From the NCBI GenBank assembly GCA_031262745.1, contig JAISHE010000006.1, positions 1-50,770 of the forward strand: a stretch of DNA of 50,770 nucleotides. The letters are read 5' to 3'. A model generated the notes under the pieces. It was given only the letters and a program-made list of their open reading frames with translations. It had not been told where the DNA came from and did no database searches. This stretch comes from Culturomica sp. GTDB taxonomy: Bacteria > Bacteroidota > Bacteroidia > Bacteroidales > Marinifilaceae. Positions 37,515-46,268 of the stretch are shown in pieces; within the stretch, counting starts at the first letter, position 1, and each line of letters starts with the position of its first letter. Made by a program: the position numbers and the translations under genes.

Positions 37515-38234
37515 ATGACTGATACAATAAAAAATACAATTAGCAAATTCGCTGACGGATTCGTTTTTACGGCAGCGGACTTCCCTGTACCGTTGGATAA
37601 GCAAAATACCGTTACCAAGGTTTTAAATAATATGGTAGCGGCGGGGCAAATTCGGCGTTTGTGTAAAGGACGTTTTTACAAACCGCAAATGAGTAAATTC
37701 GGCGAACTTCCACCCGATACTTTCCAAACGGTAAAGGATTTACTTGAAAAAAACGGCAAAATTATCGGCTATTTGACCGGTTATACCATTTTTTACAAAT
37801 TGGGATTGACAACACAAGTCCCTGCAATGCTGCAAATTGCTGTCAGTAAGGAAAAGAAGCCTGTTACTCGTGGCAATTATCGGATTAGTTTTATTATTCA
37901 GCAGAACACAATTACAAAGGCAAATGTCCCTGTATTGCAGTTGTTGGATTGTTTGCGTTTTTTCAAAAGTATTCCCGATGCAATACCTGACGATATTTGC
38001 CGCCGTTTGTTGGTGTTGTTTAAGCAGCTTGCGCCTGAACAAATCAATATGGCTAAACGACTGGCAATAAAATATCCGCCCTCAACTATTGCTCTTTTGG
38101 GTGCAATTCTCGAAACAAATAACGAAAATGAAGATACTACCATACTTTATAAGGCGTTGAACCACCAATCGTCTTACAAATTAGATATTTCAAGTCAAAT
38201 TTTGTCTAATCTGAAAAAATGGTACATACGATGA
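37515..38234 (+). CDS. AbiEi-type antitoxin / DUF6088 protein
   Basis: A 239-residue protein from ATG 37515 (MTDTIKNTISKFADGFVFT); a GTG at 37509 is a less likely start. Residues of about 1-60 form a winged-helix-like DNA-binding domain (ADFPVPLDKQNTVTKVLNNM, then AAGQIRRLCKGRFYKP). The remainder resembles the DUF6088/AbiEi C-terminal region (IIGYLTGYTIFYKLGLTTQVP). In type IV toxin-antitoxin systems AbiEi represses the operon and counteracts the nucleotidyltransferase AbiEii. The gene is intact and is followed by the toxin gene with an ATGA overlap. The upstream palindrome is the probable binding site. Confidence 0.82.
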   Translation: MTDTIKNTISKFADGFVFTAADFPVPLDKQNTVTKVLNNMVAAGQIRRLCKGRFYKPQMSKFGELPPDTFQTVKDLLEKNGKIIGYLTGYTIFYKLGLTTQVPAMLQIAVSKEKKPVTRGNYRISFIIQQNTITKANVPVLQLLDCLRFFKSIPDAIPDDICRRLLVLFKQLAPEQINMAKRLAIKYPPSTIALLGAILETNNENEDTTILYKALNHQSSYKLDISSQILSNLKKWYIR

Positions 38235-39181
38235 ATTTACATACAAATACGGCAGACTTTACTGCTCTTATTACGTTCACGGCAAAACATTTCAATATTA
38301 TTCCCGCTTTTGTGGAAAAAGATTATTGGATTACATTGGCTCTTAACCGCTTGTCGTATTGTAATGAGGTAGAAAATGCTGTATTCAAAGGCGGCACTTC
38401 GCTTTCAAAAGGTTATCGCATTATCAACCGCTTTTCGGAAGATATTGATATTGCCATTATTAACGAAAATTTGAGTGGCAACGCCGTGAAAACAAAAATT
38501 CGCAATATCGAAAAGGAAATTACCACAGGACTGACGTAAATTGTAGAAGATGGCATAACAAGCAAAGGCTCTATGTTTCGTAAGTCTATTTTTGAATATC
38601 CTACTTTGTTAGGAAAAGTGGACAGCATCATTCCAAACAGAATGATTGTTGAAATCAATTCGTTTGCAAATCCATATCCGTATGTAAAGCAGGAAATTAC
38701 CTCGTTTATTACGGAATATCTCACAACAAACAATCAGGCGGCGGTCGTTGAAGAATACGGATTACAGCCGTTTACGCTGAATGTGTTGGATAAACGGCAA
38801 ACGATGATTGAAAAATTGGTGTCGTTGTTCCGATTTTCGTTTGCCGAAAATCCACGCCGTGCTCTTGCCGCTAAAATCAGGCATTTTTACGATTTGTATT
38901 ATTTGGCAAAAGACGGAGAGTGTGCAGCATATATTCAAACGCCTGATTTTAAACGAGATTTTGCCGAACTTTTGGCACACGATAGACAAGCCTTTGATAC
39001 GCCTACAAATTGGCGTGAAAAGGATATTACATAATCGCCGCTTGTTACGGATTTTCCTGCATTGTGGAATTTCTTGAAAGATGTTTATATGTCGGAGTTA
39101 TTGCAGTTGGCGTTTGTCGCTATACCGAATGAGAAAGAGGTTGCAGTAATGTTTAGTCAAATTATCCCAAAAAAGGGCTGA
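38231..39181 (+). pseudogene. AbiEii-type nucleotidyltransferase toxin gene with two in-frame TAA codons
   Basis: One reading frame of 316 codons runs from ATG 38231 (overlapping the abiEi stop by 4 bases) to TGA 39179-39181. It is interrupted only by TAA at 38537-38539 (codon 103) and TAA at 39032-39034 (codon 268). The nucleotidyltransferase signature is intact: GGTSLSKGY at 54-62 and SEDIDI at 69-74. The later basic segment AAKIRHFYDLYYL lies after the first stop. No frameshift is needed anywhere. As read, ribosomes make a 102-residue fragment, and a second piece could start at ATG 38573. This is most simply an inactivated toxin, though read-through is not excluded. Confidence 0.85.
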
Positions 39182-39214
39182 CCTCAAATAAACAGAAGTC
39201 AGCCCTAATTTTTT
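39174..39214 (+). terminator. Terminator overlapping the end of the abiEii frame
   Basis: AGGGCTGAC (39174-39182) pairs perfectly with GTCAGCCCT (39198-39206), followed by AATTTTTTG. The left arm contains the final TGA of the toxin frame, which supports that frame's original end at 39181. It may also help end the minus-strand lipoprotein transcript from the other side. Confidence 0.8.
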
Positions 39215-39246
39215 GACATAAATGTTTTATCGGAATAGTAATAGTT

Positions 39247-39747
39247 TTAATTCACTTTTACTAAATGAATTTTCCAATTTTCAGGAATTTCATTAATGTT
39301 CATAATTTTCATTTCTGGGTCAATTGAAGCAGTTGATTTACTTAAAGTTTCATTAAGAAATTCAGTTTCAATTTTCCACATTGCCCCAGTCGCAGGGTCA
39401 ACAATTAGCATCCCGATTAGCCCTCCAATGAGTATGTTCCCGAAATACCAACCGTCAAGTTTGAACTCAACAGGAACAATTTTTGTGTTATAACCGGATT
39501 TTTCAAATTTAACTTGGTAGCGGGCTTTCCCAAAAAATCCGCTTCCCGATTTGAGTTTCAGGGTTGCAGGTGTTTGTCCTGCGTAAATTTCAATTCCTTT
39601 TTTGTCGGTAATTGAAATTTTGGCTTCGCTCGGAATACTGCTAATCATAATTGGGTAACTGCTTTTACTCACGATACTTGCACAACTTGAAAATAAGAAA
39701 ACTGATGCCATCATTATGGCTGTCATTTTAAGATACATTTTGTTCAT
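39247..39747 (-). CDS. PEGA-domain-like lipoprotein
   Basis: A 166-residue lipoprotein: signal peptide with lipobox FLFSSC (Cys near 22), then ASIVSKSSYPIMISSIPSEA, where a PEGA-like beta domain begins (about 30-85: PSEAKISITDKKGIEIYAGQTPATLKL, here quoted in parts). A later hydrophobic glycine-rich stretch, WYFGNILIGGLIGMLIVDPATG near 105-127, resembles the terminal part of many small Bacteroidetes envelope lipoproteins. The function is unknown. Part of this gene is duplicated at 37241-37389, on the far side of the abiE genes. Confidence 0.7.
   Translation of the reverse strand: MNKMYLKMTAIMMASVFLFSSCASIVSKSSYPIMISSIPSEAKISITDKKGIEIYAGQTPATLKLKSGSGFFGKARYQVKFEKSGYNTKIVPVEFKLDGWYFGNILIGGLIGMLIVDPATGAMWKIETEFLNETLSKSTASIDPEMKIMNINEIPENWKIHLVKVN
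39523..39672 (-). repeat. Intact copy of the 150-bp direct repeat flanking the abiE module
   Basis: This part of the lipoprotein gene is closely matched by 37241-37389 in the same orientation, with scattered substitutions and one base length difference. The two copies bracket the antitoxin and toxin genes at a distance of about 2.3 kb. Confidence 0.75.
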
Positions 39748-39940
39748 TTTAATTATTGTTTTATGTTAATTATATTCCTGCTCTGACTGGTTTCACAGGT
39801 CTTACCCGTTTTTTAGAAAGTTTCCGCTCTTTCCTGCAATATGATTTGAGTGCTCTGCAGTTTCACTCCGCAATTTATGGGCAGTTGCGGTTCTGTAATA
39901 TTATTATAACGATAGAATCGTTGTTGAATTTTTGACAAAT

Positions 39941-39966
39941 AAAAAAGCGGATTTAAATATCCGCTT
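39941..39966 (-). terminator. Terminator of the rod-shaped small RNA
   Basis: On the minus strand AAGCGGAT and ATCCGCTT form a stem with a six-base AT loop and end in a U run (39941-39946). It directly follows the closing stem of the small RNA. Confidence 0.75.
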
Positions 39967-40068
39967 ACGAGGTTGTGAGAATTACCTTTGGTACAAATAA
40001 GTAAATCCGCATTGCTGCGACATTCACCTATTCTTGTACCTTTGAAACTTCTCACATTTCGTAAGCAA
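39943..40068 (-). ncRNA. Rod-shaped small RNA resembling 6S RNA
   Basis: Read on the minus strand, 40066-39963 folds by eye into one long hairpin: GCUUACGA/UCGUAAGC, UGUGAGAA/UUCUCACA, an internal bubble (GUUUCAAA opposite AAAGGUAA), GGUACAA/UUGUACC, a 10-pair stem AUAGGUGAAU/AUUUACUUAU, then CGCA-GCAA-UGCG as a capped tip. An intrinsic terminator follows. A long imperfect rod with a central bubble mimicking an open promoter is the hallmark of 6S RNA, and Bacteroidales have such RNAs. The family assignment is inference; the paired segments are seen directly. It lies between dnaK and the PEGA lipoprotein gene. The 5' end is estimated. Confidence 0.6.
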
Positions 40069-40201
40069 GAATAGCAAACGCTATTTATATGTCTTGTTTT
40101 GTGCTATCTTTTATGTCATATTAATATTTTCATTTGTAATTCGGATGCAAATATACAATAAAAACATATATAAGCATAAATACGGATAGAAAATAATAAC
40201 A

Positions 40202-40236
40202 AAAAAGCGGTAAAACATTACGTTCTACCGCTTTTT
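40202..40236. terminator. Terminator downstream of dnaK
   Basis: A perfect 11-pair stem, AAAAAGCGGTA with TACCGCTTTTT, loop 13 bases, with T/A runs on both sides. It ends the minus-strand dnaK transcript and could act in both directions. Confidence 0.85.
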
Positions 40237-40270
40237 ATCTATTGTTTATGATATATGCTTCGGAGTGGTG

Positions 40271-42190
40271 TTATTTCACCTCTTCAAAGTCTACATCCGT
40301 TACTTCCGGATCTTGCTTAGCACCGGAGTTGGCATCACTTGCACCACCGTTGAAAGGATTGCCACCGTTGGCATTGCCTTGTGCGCCACCTTGTTGTGCA
40401 TACATTTCCTGACTTGCAGCTTGGAAGATGGAGTTCAACTCGGCAGAGGCAGAGTCGATACCGGCAAGGTCTTGAGCCTTATGGGCTTCTTTCAACTTGT
40501 TGAGAGCAGCTTCGATAGGTGCCTTCTTGTCAGCCGGCAGTTTGTCGCCAAACTCTTTCAACTGTTTTTCGGTTTGGAAAATAAGACTATCTGCCTGATT
40601 AAGCTTGTCGATACGTTCCTTTTCCTGTCTGTCGGCTTCGGCGTTGGCGGTTGCTTCGTCTTTCATACGTTTGATTTCAGCTTCCGACAAACCGGAGGAT
40701 GCTTCGATACGGATTGATTGTTCCTTACCGGTTGCTTTGTCCTTTGCGGCAACTTGGAGTATACCGTTGGCATCAATATCGAAAGTTACTTCGATTTGAG
40801 GCACTCCTCTCGGTGCAGGCGGTATGCTGTCCAAATGGAAACGACCGATAGTTTTGTTATCCCTTGCCATAGGACGTTCACCTTGCAGTATATGTATTTC
40901 TACGGAAGGTTGATTGTCTGCTGCCGTTGAAAACACTTCCGATTTCTTGGTAGGAATGGTTGTGTTTGACTCAATAAGCTTGGTCATGACGCCACCCAAA
41001 GTTTCGATACCGAGAGAAAGAGGAGTAACGTCAAGCAGAAGCACGTCTTTTACTTCACCTGTGAGTACACCGCCTTGAATTGCAGCACCGACTGCAACAA
41101 CTTCATCCGGATTTACACCCTTTGAAGGAGTTTTGCCGAAAAATGCCTGCACTTTTTGTTGAACGGCAGGAATACGTGTCGAACCACCAACCAAAATCAC
41201 TTCGTCAACATCCGACGGCTTCAAACCTGCATCGGACAATGCTTTCTTACAAGGTTCGATGGTAGCTTGTACCAACTTATCCGTCAATTGGTCAAATTGT
41301 GCTCTCGTAAGAGTTCTAACCAAATGCTTTGGAATTCCGTCAACCGGAAATATATACGGAAGATTTATTTCGGTTGTAGTGGAACTTGAAAGTTCGATTT
41401 TTGCTTTTTCGGCAGCTTCTTTCAAACGTTGGTGAGCCATAGGATCTTTGCGAATGTCTACGCCTTCGTCTTTTTTAAATTCGTCTGCCAACCAGTTAAT
41501 AATCATGTCGTCGAAGTCATCACCACCAAGGTGAGTATCGCCGTTTGTCGATTTCACTTCAAACACACCGTCGCCAAGTTCAAGAATAGAAATATCGAAA
41601 GTACCGCCACCAAGGTCGAATACTGCAATCTTCATATCCTTGTCTTTCTTGTCAAGACCGTAAGCCAAAGCAGCAGCCGTAGGTTCGTTGATGATACGTT
41701 TCACCGTTAAACCGGCGATTTCACCGGCTTCTTTGGTAGCCTGACGCTGAGAGTCATTGAAATAAGCAGGCACCGTGATAACGGCTTCACTAACTTCCTG
41801 CCCGAGATAATCTTCGGCTGTTTTCTTCATCTTCTGAAGAATCATTGCGGAAATTTCCTGAGGTGAATATTTTCTTTCACCGATTACAATTCGTGGTGTG
41901 TTATTATCACCTTTTACAACATCGTAGGGTACACGTTTGATTTCGTTTCCGACTTGATCAAAAGTTTCGCCCATGAAACGTTTAATAGAATAAATAGTCT
42001 TCTTAGGATTTGTGATAGCTTGACGTTTTGCGGGGTCGCCGACTTTTCTTTCGCCGTTATCAACAAATGCCACGATTGAAGGAGTTGTCCTTCTGCCTTC
42101 GCTGTTAGGTATCACAACAGGTTCATTACCTTCCATTACTGCTACGCAGGAATTTGTAGTACCTAAGTCAATACCAATAATCTTTCCCAT
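40271..42190 (-). CDS. dnaK: Chaperone DnaK (Hsp70)
   Basis: A 639-residue cytosolic Hsp70 chaperone. The ATPase domain begins [16 protein letters not shown], with further signatures [17 protein letters not shown] near 195-211 and [17 protein letters not shown] near 335-351. The linker and substrate-binding domain start at [18 protein letters not shown] near 384. The C-terminal lid ends in a Gly/Asn/Gln-rich tail and the EEVK terminus. Full length and unremarkable. dnaJ and grpE are not next to it, which is common in Bacteroidetes. Confidence 0.99.
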   Translation of the reverse strand: MGKIIGIDLGTTNSCVAVMEGNEPVVIPNSEGRRTTPSIVAFVDNGERKVGDPAKRQAITNPKKTIYSIKRFMGETFDQVGNEIKRVPYDVVKGDNNTPRIVIGERKYSPQEISAMILQKMKKTAEDYLGQEVSEAVITVPAYFNDSQRQATKEAGEIAGLTVKRIINEPTAAALAYGLDKKDKDMKIAVFDLGGGTFDISILELGDGVFEVKSTNGDTHLGGDDFDDMIINWLADEFKKDEGVDIRKDPMAHQRLKEAAEKAKIELSSSTTTEINLPYIFPVDGIPKHLVRTLTRAQFDQLTDKLVQATIEPCKKALSDAGLKPSDVDEVILVGGSTRIPAVQQKVQAFFGKTPSKGVNPDEVVAVGAAIQGGVLTGEVKDVLLLDVTPLSLGIETLGGVMTKLIESNTTIPTKKSEVFSTAADNQPSVEIHILQGERPMARDNKTIGRFHLDSIPPAPRGVPQIEVTFDIDANGILQVAAKDKATGKEQSIRIEASSGLSEAEIKRMKDEATANAEADRQEKERIDKLNQADSLIFQTEKQLKEFGDKLPADKKAPIEAALNKLKEAHKAQDLAGIDSASAELNSIFQAASQEMYAQQGGAQGNANGGNPFNGGASDANSGAKQDPEVTDVDFEEVK

Positions 42191-42237
42191 AGTTATTTTA
42201 TTTATAAGTTATTATTATTTTATTTTCAAATTTGATT

Positions 42238-42267
42238 ACGACGATAGTTAAACAAAGGTTGTGCCAA
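42238..42267 (-). promoter_or_regulatory. Candidate dnaK promoter
   Basis: On the minus strand TTG (start of TTGGCAC at 42267-42261) and TATCGTCG (42246-42239) are 18 bases apart, giving a partial match to the Bacteroidetes -33/-7 pattern. A leader of about 45 bases would follow. TTGGCAC followed by TTTGT also looks a little like a sigma-54 element, but the -12 GC is missing. No CIRCE repeat is seen. Confidence 0.35.
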
Positions 42268-42366
42268 GCCGTTTTCATAGTGATTTGGAGTTTTTGTGGC
42301 ATGTAAATCATGACATAAAGTCAGAGCGTATTGTTCAATAGCATTAAAAATTAGTACTTCTACCTA

Positions 42367-42396
42367 TTGTAAAATGGGAATAAAGCCATAATTTTG
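42367..42396 (+). promoter_or_regulatory. Promoter of the cysteate synthase gene
   Basis: TTG (42367-42369) and TAATTTTG (42389-42396) are 19 bases apart, matching the Bacteroidetes -33/-7 consensus. The ATG lies 17 bases after the -7 box, so the leader is very short. Confidence 0.6.
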
Positions 42397-42412
42397 AGCC
42401 TTCAAAAAATAG

Positions 42413-43702
42413 ATGGTTATGACTGATTATGTTTTAGAATCCCGTTGTTGCGGGACACAGTTTGAGGACGGAAATTGGGAATTGGAATGTCCTAACACTC
42501 GTTCATCGGCTTTGATATTTGCTCGATATAAGAAGAAGCAACTCACAGTTCATGAGGATTTGCCCGGTATTTATAAATTCTCCGACTGGTTACCGATTAA
42601 CAGGATTTTGAAAGGTTCGGGATCACCGGTTACGTATAAGAGTGAGGCTTTGGCAAAGCATTTGGGGTTAACCGATTTATATATAACGTTCAACGGTTAT
42701 TGGAAGGAGCGTGGGGCAGCGATGTTGACCGGAACTTTTAAGGAATGTGAGGCGTTTTCGGTTTGTGCACGAGTTAATAACAATGCGGGACGGATTATGG
42801 TGGTGGCATCTGCCGGCAACACTGCCCGTGCATTTGCCCGTGTTTGTTCGGAAAATAAGATACCTCTTTTGATTTGCATACCGGATGATTGTTCAAATGC
42901 AATGTGGTTTGCGGAAGAACTTGATCCTTGTGTGAAAGTTATAGCAACGGAGCGTGGCAGCGATTATTTTGATGCCATACATCTTTCAAATGTGGTTTGT
43001 GAGTTGGAACGTTTCTATCCGGAAGGAGGGGCGAAGAATGTGGCAAGGAGAGACGGTATGGGTACAACGGTGCTTTCGGCTGTAACCACGATAGGACGCA
43101 TACCGGATTATTATTTTCAGGCGGTTGGCAGCGGTACCGGTGCCATTGCGGCTTGGGAAGCAAATCAGAGGTTTATAGAAGACGGTCGCTACGGCACGAA
43201 TTACATGCGTCTTATGGTTTCACAAAATAAGCCGTTCACACCGATATATGATGCGTGGAAAGCAGATTCAAGGGAAATGCTGCTTTTGGATGATGATGTA
43301 GCGAGGGGGCAGGTTGAGGAGATTTGTGCTAAGGTTCTTTCCAATCGTAAGCCGCCTTACCCGATGAAAGGTGGTTTATATGACGCGTTGAAGGCTACCG
43401 ACGGAGATGTGTTGCTTGCAGATAATGAAGAAGCATTTCGTGCGGCAGACCTTTTTGAAAAGTTGGAAGGTGTTGACATCGAACCGGCTGCTGCGGTGGC
43501 TACTGCTACTTTAATAAATGCCATAGAAGATAACAAGGTAGAAAAAGATGCAACGATAATGTTGAACATCACCGGTGGCGGTAGTAAGTTGTTCAAAGCA
43601 GAGCATAACATTATCTACAAGAAGCCGGACATTATATTCTCTATAAATGCCGGCAAAGATGAAATCTTCGATAAAGTTAATTCCCTATTCGGTTTCAAGT
43701 AG
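42413..43702 (+). CDS. Cysteate synthase (PLP-dependent, threonine synthase-like)
   Basis: A 429-residue fold type II PLP enzyme. The PLP lysine is in YWKERGAAM (Lys about 98), the phosphate-binding loop in GNTARAFA near 137, and the C-terminal glycine loop in ITGGGSKLF near 393. The N-terminal CCGTQFEDGNWELECPNT and the overall arrangement resemble cysteate synthase, which makes L-cysteate from O-phosphoserine and sulfite, rather than true threonine synthase. In Bacteroidetes this reaction feeds sulfonolipid (capnine-type) synthesis; in methanogens it feeds coenzyme M. The product call is based on remembered family similarity. ATG 42419 is an alternative start. The last 18 bases overlap the converging transporter gene. 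Confidence 0.78.
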   Translation: MVMTDYVLESRCCGTQFEDGNWELECPNTRSSALIFARYKKKQLTVHEDLPGIYKFSDWLPINRILKGSGSPVTYKSEALAKHLGLTDLYITFNGYWKERGAAMLTGTFKECEAFSVCARVNNNAGRIMVVASAGNTARAFARVCSENKIPLLICIPDDCSNAMWFAEELDPCVKVIATERGSDYFDAIHLSNVVCELERFYPEGGAKNVARRDGMGTTVLSAVTTIGRIPDYYFQAVGSGTGAIAAWEANQRFIEDGRYGTNYMRLMVSQNKPFTPIYDAWKADSREMLLLDDDVARGQVEEICAKVLSNRKPPYPMKGGLYDALKATDGDVLLADNEEAFRAADLFEKLEGVDIEPAAAVATATLINAIEDNKVEKDATIMLNITGGGSKLFKAEHNIIYKKPDIIFSINAGKDEIFDKVNSLFGFK

Positions 43703-44953
43703 ACTCTTTTTCACAAAAGGTATTACGGCTAACGTGGGAATTGTGAGAACAAGTATGAGCAGGAAGAAATGCTGATAACCGAGCAATTCTTGCAACCAAC
43801 CTGAAATCATTCCCGGTAACATCATTCCGAGAGCCATAAAGCCGGTACAAATGGCATAATAAGCGGTTTGCCGACTGCCTTGTGAAAAGATCATCAGGTA
43901 CAGAGTATAGGCAGTGAAGCCGAAACCGTAGCCGAATTGTTCCAAAGCAACGGCTAAATAGACAAAAATAAGATTATCCGGCATGAAATAAGCAAGATAA
44001 ACGTAGGCAACGTTTGGTAGAGTTATGCTTAGAGCCATAGGAAGTAGCCAATAGACCAAACTTTTGCGGGAAATTGCAATACCGCCCAAGATTCCGCCTA
44101 TTGTGAGTGCGATAACACCAATCGTACCGTATGCCAAACCTACGTGCTGAGTTGCCAAACCAAGTCCGCCGCTGTTTTGAGAGTCTAACATGAAAGGTGC
44201 AGCCATTTTGACGAGCATAGCTTCGCTAAGACGGTATAAAAGCATAAACAGGAGTGCAATAACTATATGTTTTTTGCGAAAGAAAGAAGAAAAGGTGTAG
44301 CCGAATTCTCTCATTATATTTTTTGCATTTACGGATTTGTCCGGTTTATCCGTTGCAGGATGGGGAAGAGCATATCGGTGGTAAACGAATAAAGCCAATA
44401 CAATGCCGGCAAGAATGAAAAAGGTTATGCTCCATGCCATGCGAATGTTACCGGTGAATAATTCCAGATATCCGGCAATGATGATAAGGATACCCTGACC
44501 GAAAATCATAGCCAATCGGTAGAATGTGCTGCGTATCCCAACAAAGAAGGATTGTTGTTTTTCGTTCAGGTCGAGCATGTAGAAACCGTCGGTAGCAATG
44601 TCATTGGTAGCAGATGCAAATGCGAGCAACCATAAAATAGCGAGTGTCGATTGAAAGAAAAAGGGTAGAGGCAATAGTAGTGCAACTCCTGCGAAACCCG
44701 CACCCATCAATAGTTGCATGCTTGTAATCCACCACCTTTTGGTTTTTATCAGGTCGATGAACGGACTCCAAAGAGGTTTAACAACCCAAGGGAGGTATAA
44801 CCAGCCGGTGTATAAAGCGATGTCTGTGTTGGAAATTCCAAGTTTTTTATACATGATTACGGATACGGTTGTGGCAATCACCACGTAGGGTAAGCCTTGT
44901 GCAAAGTAGAGCGAAGGCACCCACTTCCAAGCAGATTTTGTGTTATTATTCAT
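43685..44953 (-). CDS. AmpG-like MFS permease
   Basis: A 422-residue inner-membrane transporter with about 12 predicted helices, resembling AmpG and the related PAT family (muropeptide permeases). Landmarks are SLYFAQGLPYVVI near 14-26, YTGWLYLPWVVKPLWSPFID near 44-63, the FASATNDIATDGFYM motif near 111-125 (AxQDIAxDG in AmpG), and LALEQFGYGFGFTAY-type sequence near 317. AmpG imports anhydro-muropeptides for recycling; that substrate is inferred here. Its start overlaps the SpoIID-like gene by 8 bases, making it the last gene of a four-gene minus-strand operon. Confidence 0.87.
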   Translation of the reverse strand: MNNNTKSAWKWVPSLYFAQGLPYVVIATTVSVIMYKKLGISNTDIALYTGWLYLPWVVKPLWSPFIDLIKTKRWWITSMQLLMGAGFAGVALLLPLPFFFQSTLAILWLLAFASATNDIATDGFYMLDLNEKQQSFFVGIRSTFYRLAMIFGQGILIIIAGYLELFTGNIRMAWSITFFILAGIVLALFVYHRYALPHPATDKPDKSVNAKNIMREFGYTFSSFFRKKHIVIALLFMLLYRLSEAMLVKMAAPFMLDSQNSGGLGLATQHVGLAYGTIGVIALTIGGILGGIAISRKSLVYWLLPMALSITLPNVAYVYLAYFMPDNLIFVYLAVALEQFGYGFGFTAYTLYLMIFSQGSRQTAYYAICTGFMALGMMLPGMISGWLQELLGYQHFFLLILVLTIPTLAVIPFVKKSLLETE

Positions 44954-46268
44954 CGGAGATATTTTTTAGTTCGGCACCTTTGAAATAGTGCATTAGTATT
45001 TCTTTGTAAGTGTATCCTTTGTGTCCCATTACGGCTGCACCTATTTGACATAGTCCCACACCGTGTCCCCAGCCGGCTCCTTTGAGGGTGAAACCTTTAA
45101 TAGTGCCGTTTTCTGTGATTTTTTCGACTATAAAAGCGGAACTGTAAAGATGGCTGCGTGATAAGGCTTTGCGTATGAGCAGTTCTTTACCTATAATCAT
45201 TTCTCTTAGTTCTCCGCATATTTTTAGGCGGATTAATCTTCCGGAAACACCTCTTTCGAGTGGTATCAGATCGGTGATTGCACCGAAATCAACGGATAGT
45301 CTTTCCTTTATTAATTGGGAAATTTCTTTTTGAGTGTAGTGCACTTCCCATCTGAAAAAGTTAGCGGTTTCAAGATCGTAGTCGTTGAGTACGTCGGATA
45401 AAATGTGTTTATCTGTGGTGTTACAAAAGACGTTGGGACTGTTCGTAAGCCATTTTTTGAATGTAGTTTCATCGCTTAAATCGGTGGTGGTGTTTTCACC
45501 GTCGTAGACGCTTGTAAGATATTCATGTGGTATCGGTTCCCAGACATTTTCAAAGTTCTCCGACACTCCGCCGCAACATTTTGAGAAACGTGCATCACAA
45601 ATTTCCCCGTCGTACATTAAAACAATGCCGCAAGTTTCTTTCACAGCCTGTTCGACCAAAGGTGTAGAGATGCGGGAGATGCCTTGATAACGTTGGCAAT
45701 GGTCGTCGGCACATACGTCGAAATCGGAATGGTCTTCTCTGTCAAACCAGATTATGCGTTCATTTTCGTTTTCCGGCTTCTGTGATTTCCGGTTGTAATG
45801 GTAATTGCTTATTTGTTGCTTGACAAGAGAACGTGATTTTTCAATTTGTGCTATCAACCAACTGCGGGAAATTATGGCGTGCGATTTGAGCAATTCCAAC
45901 GATGATGTTGCACTCATTTCGGAAGAGATAACGCTGAGTAGGTAATCCTCAATGTCAATAATGTTGACTACTCTAAGCAGTCCGTTTTCCGGAATGAAAT
46001 GAAGTGCACCTTTAAAGCATTGCTTTTCTTTCCTCTCCCAATGAAAGTCGATACCGATGACAACGTCGGCAAGTTCGAAATCAGATTTGTCTTCATTCAC
46101 CGGTGTAAATGTTAGCGGGAGATTAACGGGAGAGGAGTTTAGTGAAAGTGTTTCGGCTTTAAGTGTGAATGCTCCGCTTAGAATTTCTTTTGTTTGTTCG
46201 CAGATGTATTCTCCGTTTAAAAAGAAGTTCACTTGATTTGCTGCCAATATGCCGACTGATATTTTCAT
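44946..46268 (-). CDS. SpoIID/LytB-domain protein
   Basis: A 440-residue protein without a clear signal peptide (MKISVGILAANQVNFFLNG). The SpoIID core is visible: GLLRVVNIIDIEDYLLSVIS near 93-112, SSEMSATSSLELLKSHAIIS near 112-131, and the C-terminal GAGWGHGVGLCQIGAAVMG near 403. SpoIID-type proteins cleave denuded glycan strands or stimulate amidases, so a role in peptidoglycan turnover is likely. A roughly 100-residue middle insert (about 150-320) contains CxxxxCQRYQG and FSKCCGGVSENFENVWEP, which are cysteine-rich. It overlaps both neighbours (4 bases upstream, 8 downstream). Confidence 0.85.
   Translation of the reverse strand: MKISVGILAANQVNFFLNGEYICEQTKEILSGAFTLKAETLSLNSSPVNLPLTFTPVNEDKSDFELADVVIGIDFHWERKEKQCFKGALHFIPENGLLRVVNIIDIEDYLLSVISSEMSATSSLELLKSHAIISRSWLIAQIEKSRSLVKQQISNYHYNRKSQKPENENERIIWFDREDHSDFDVCADDHCQRYQGISRISTPLVEQAVKETCGIVLMYDGEICDARFSKCCGGVSENFENVWEPIPHEYLTSVYDGENTTTDLSDETTFKKWLTNSPNVFCNTTDKHILSDVLNDYDLETANFFRWEVHYTQKEISQLIKERLSVDFGAITDLIPLERGVSGRLIRLKICGELREMIIGKELLIRKALSRSHLYSSAFIVEKITENGTIKGFTLKGAGWGHGVGLCQIGAAVMGHKGYTYKEILMHYFKGAELKNISDE

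Noticed and set aside
38573..39034. Second half of the toxin frame as an independent gene
   Set aside because: It is in the same frame as the nucleotidyltransferase start and lacks its own catalytic motifs; a broken single gene is simpler.
39748..39940. A second small RNA or riboswitch in the lipoprotein leader
   Set aside because: Short hairpins exist (CCGCAA/TTGCGG near 39870-39892, AACGAT/ATCGTT near 39908-39922), but they do not form a recognisable conserved structure.
42238..42267. Sigma-54 promoter for dnaK
   Set aside because: TTGGCAC is present, but the -12 GC dinucleotide is missing and a vegetative pattern fits about as well.
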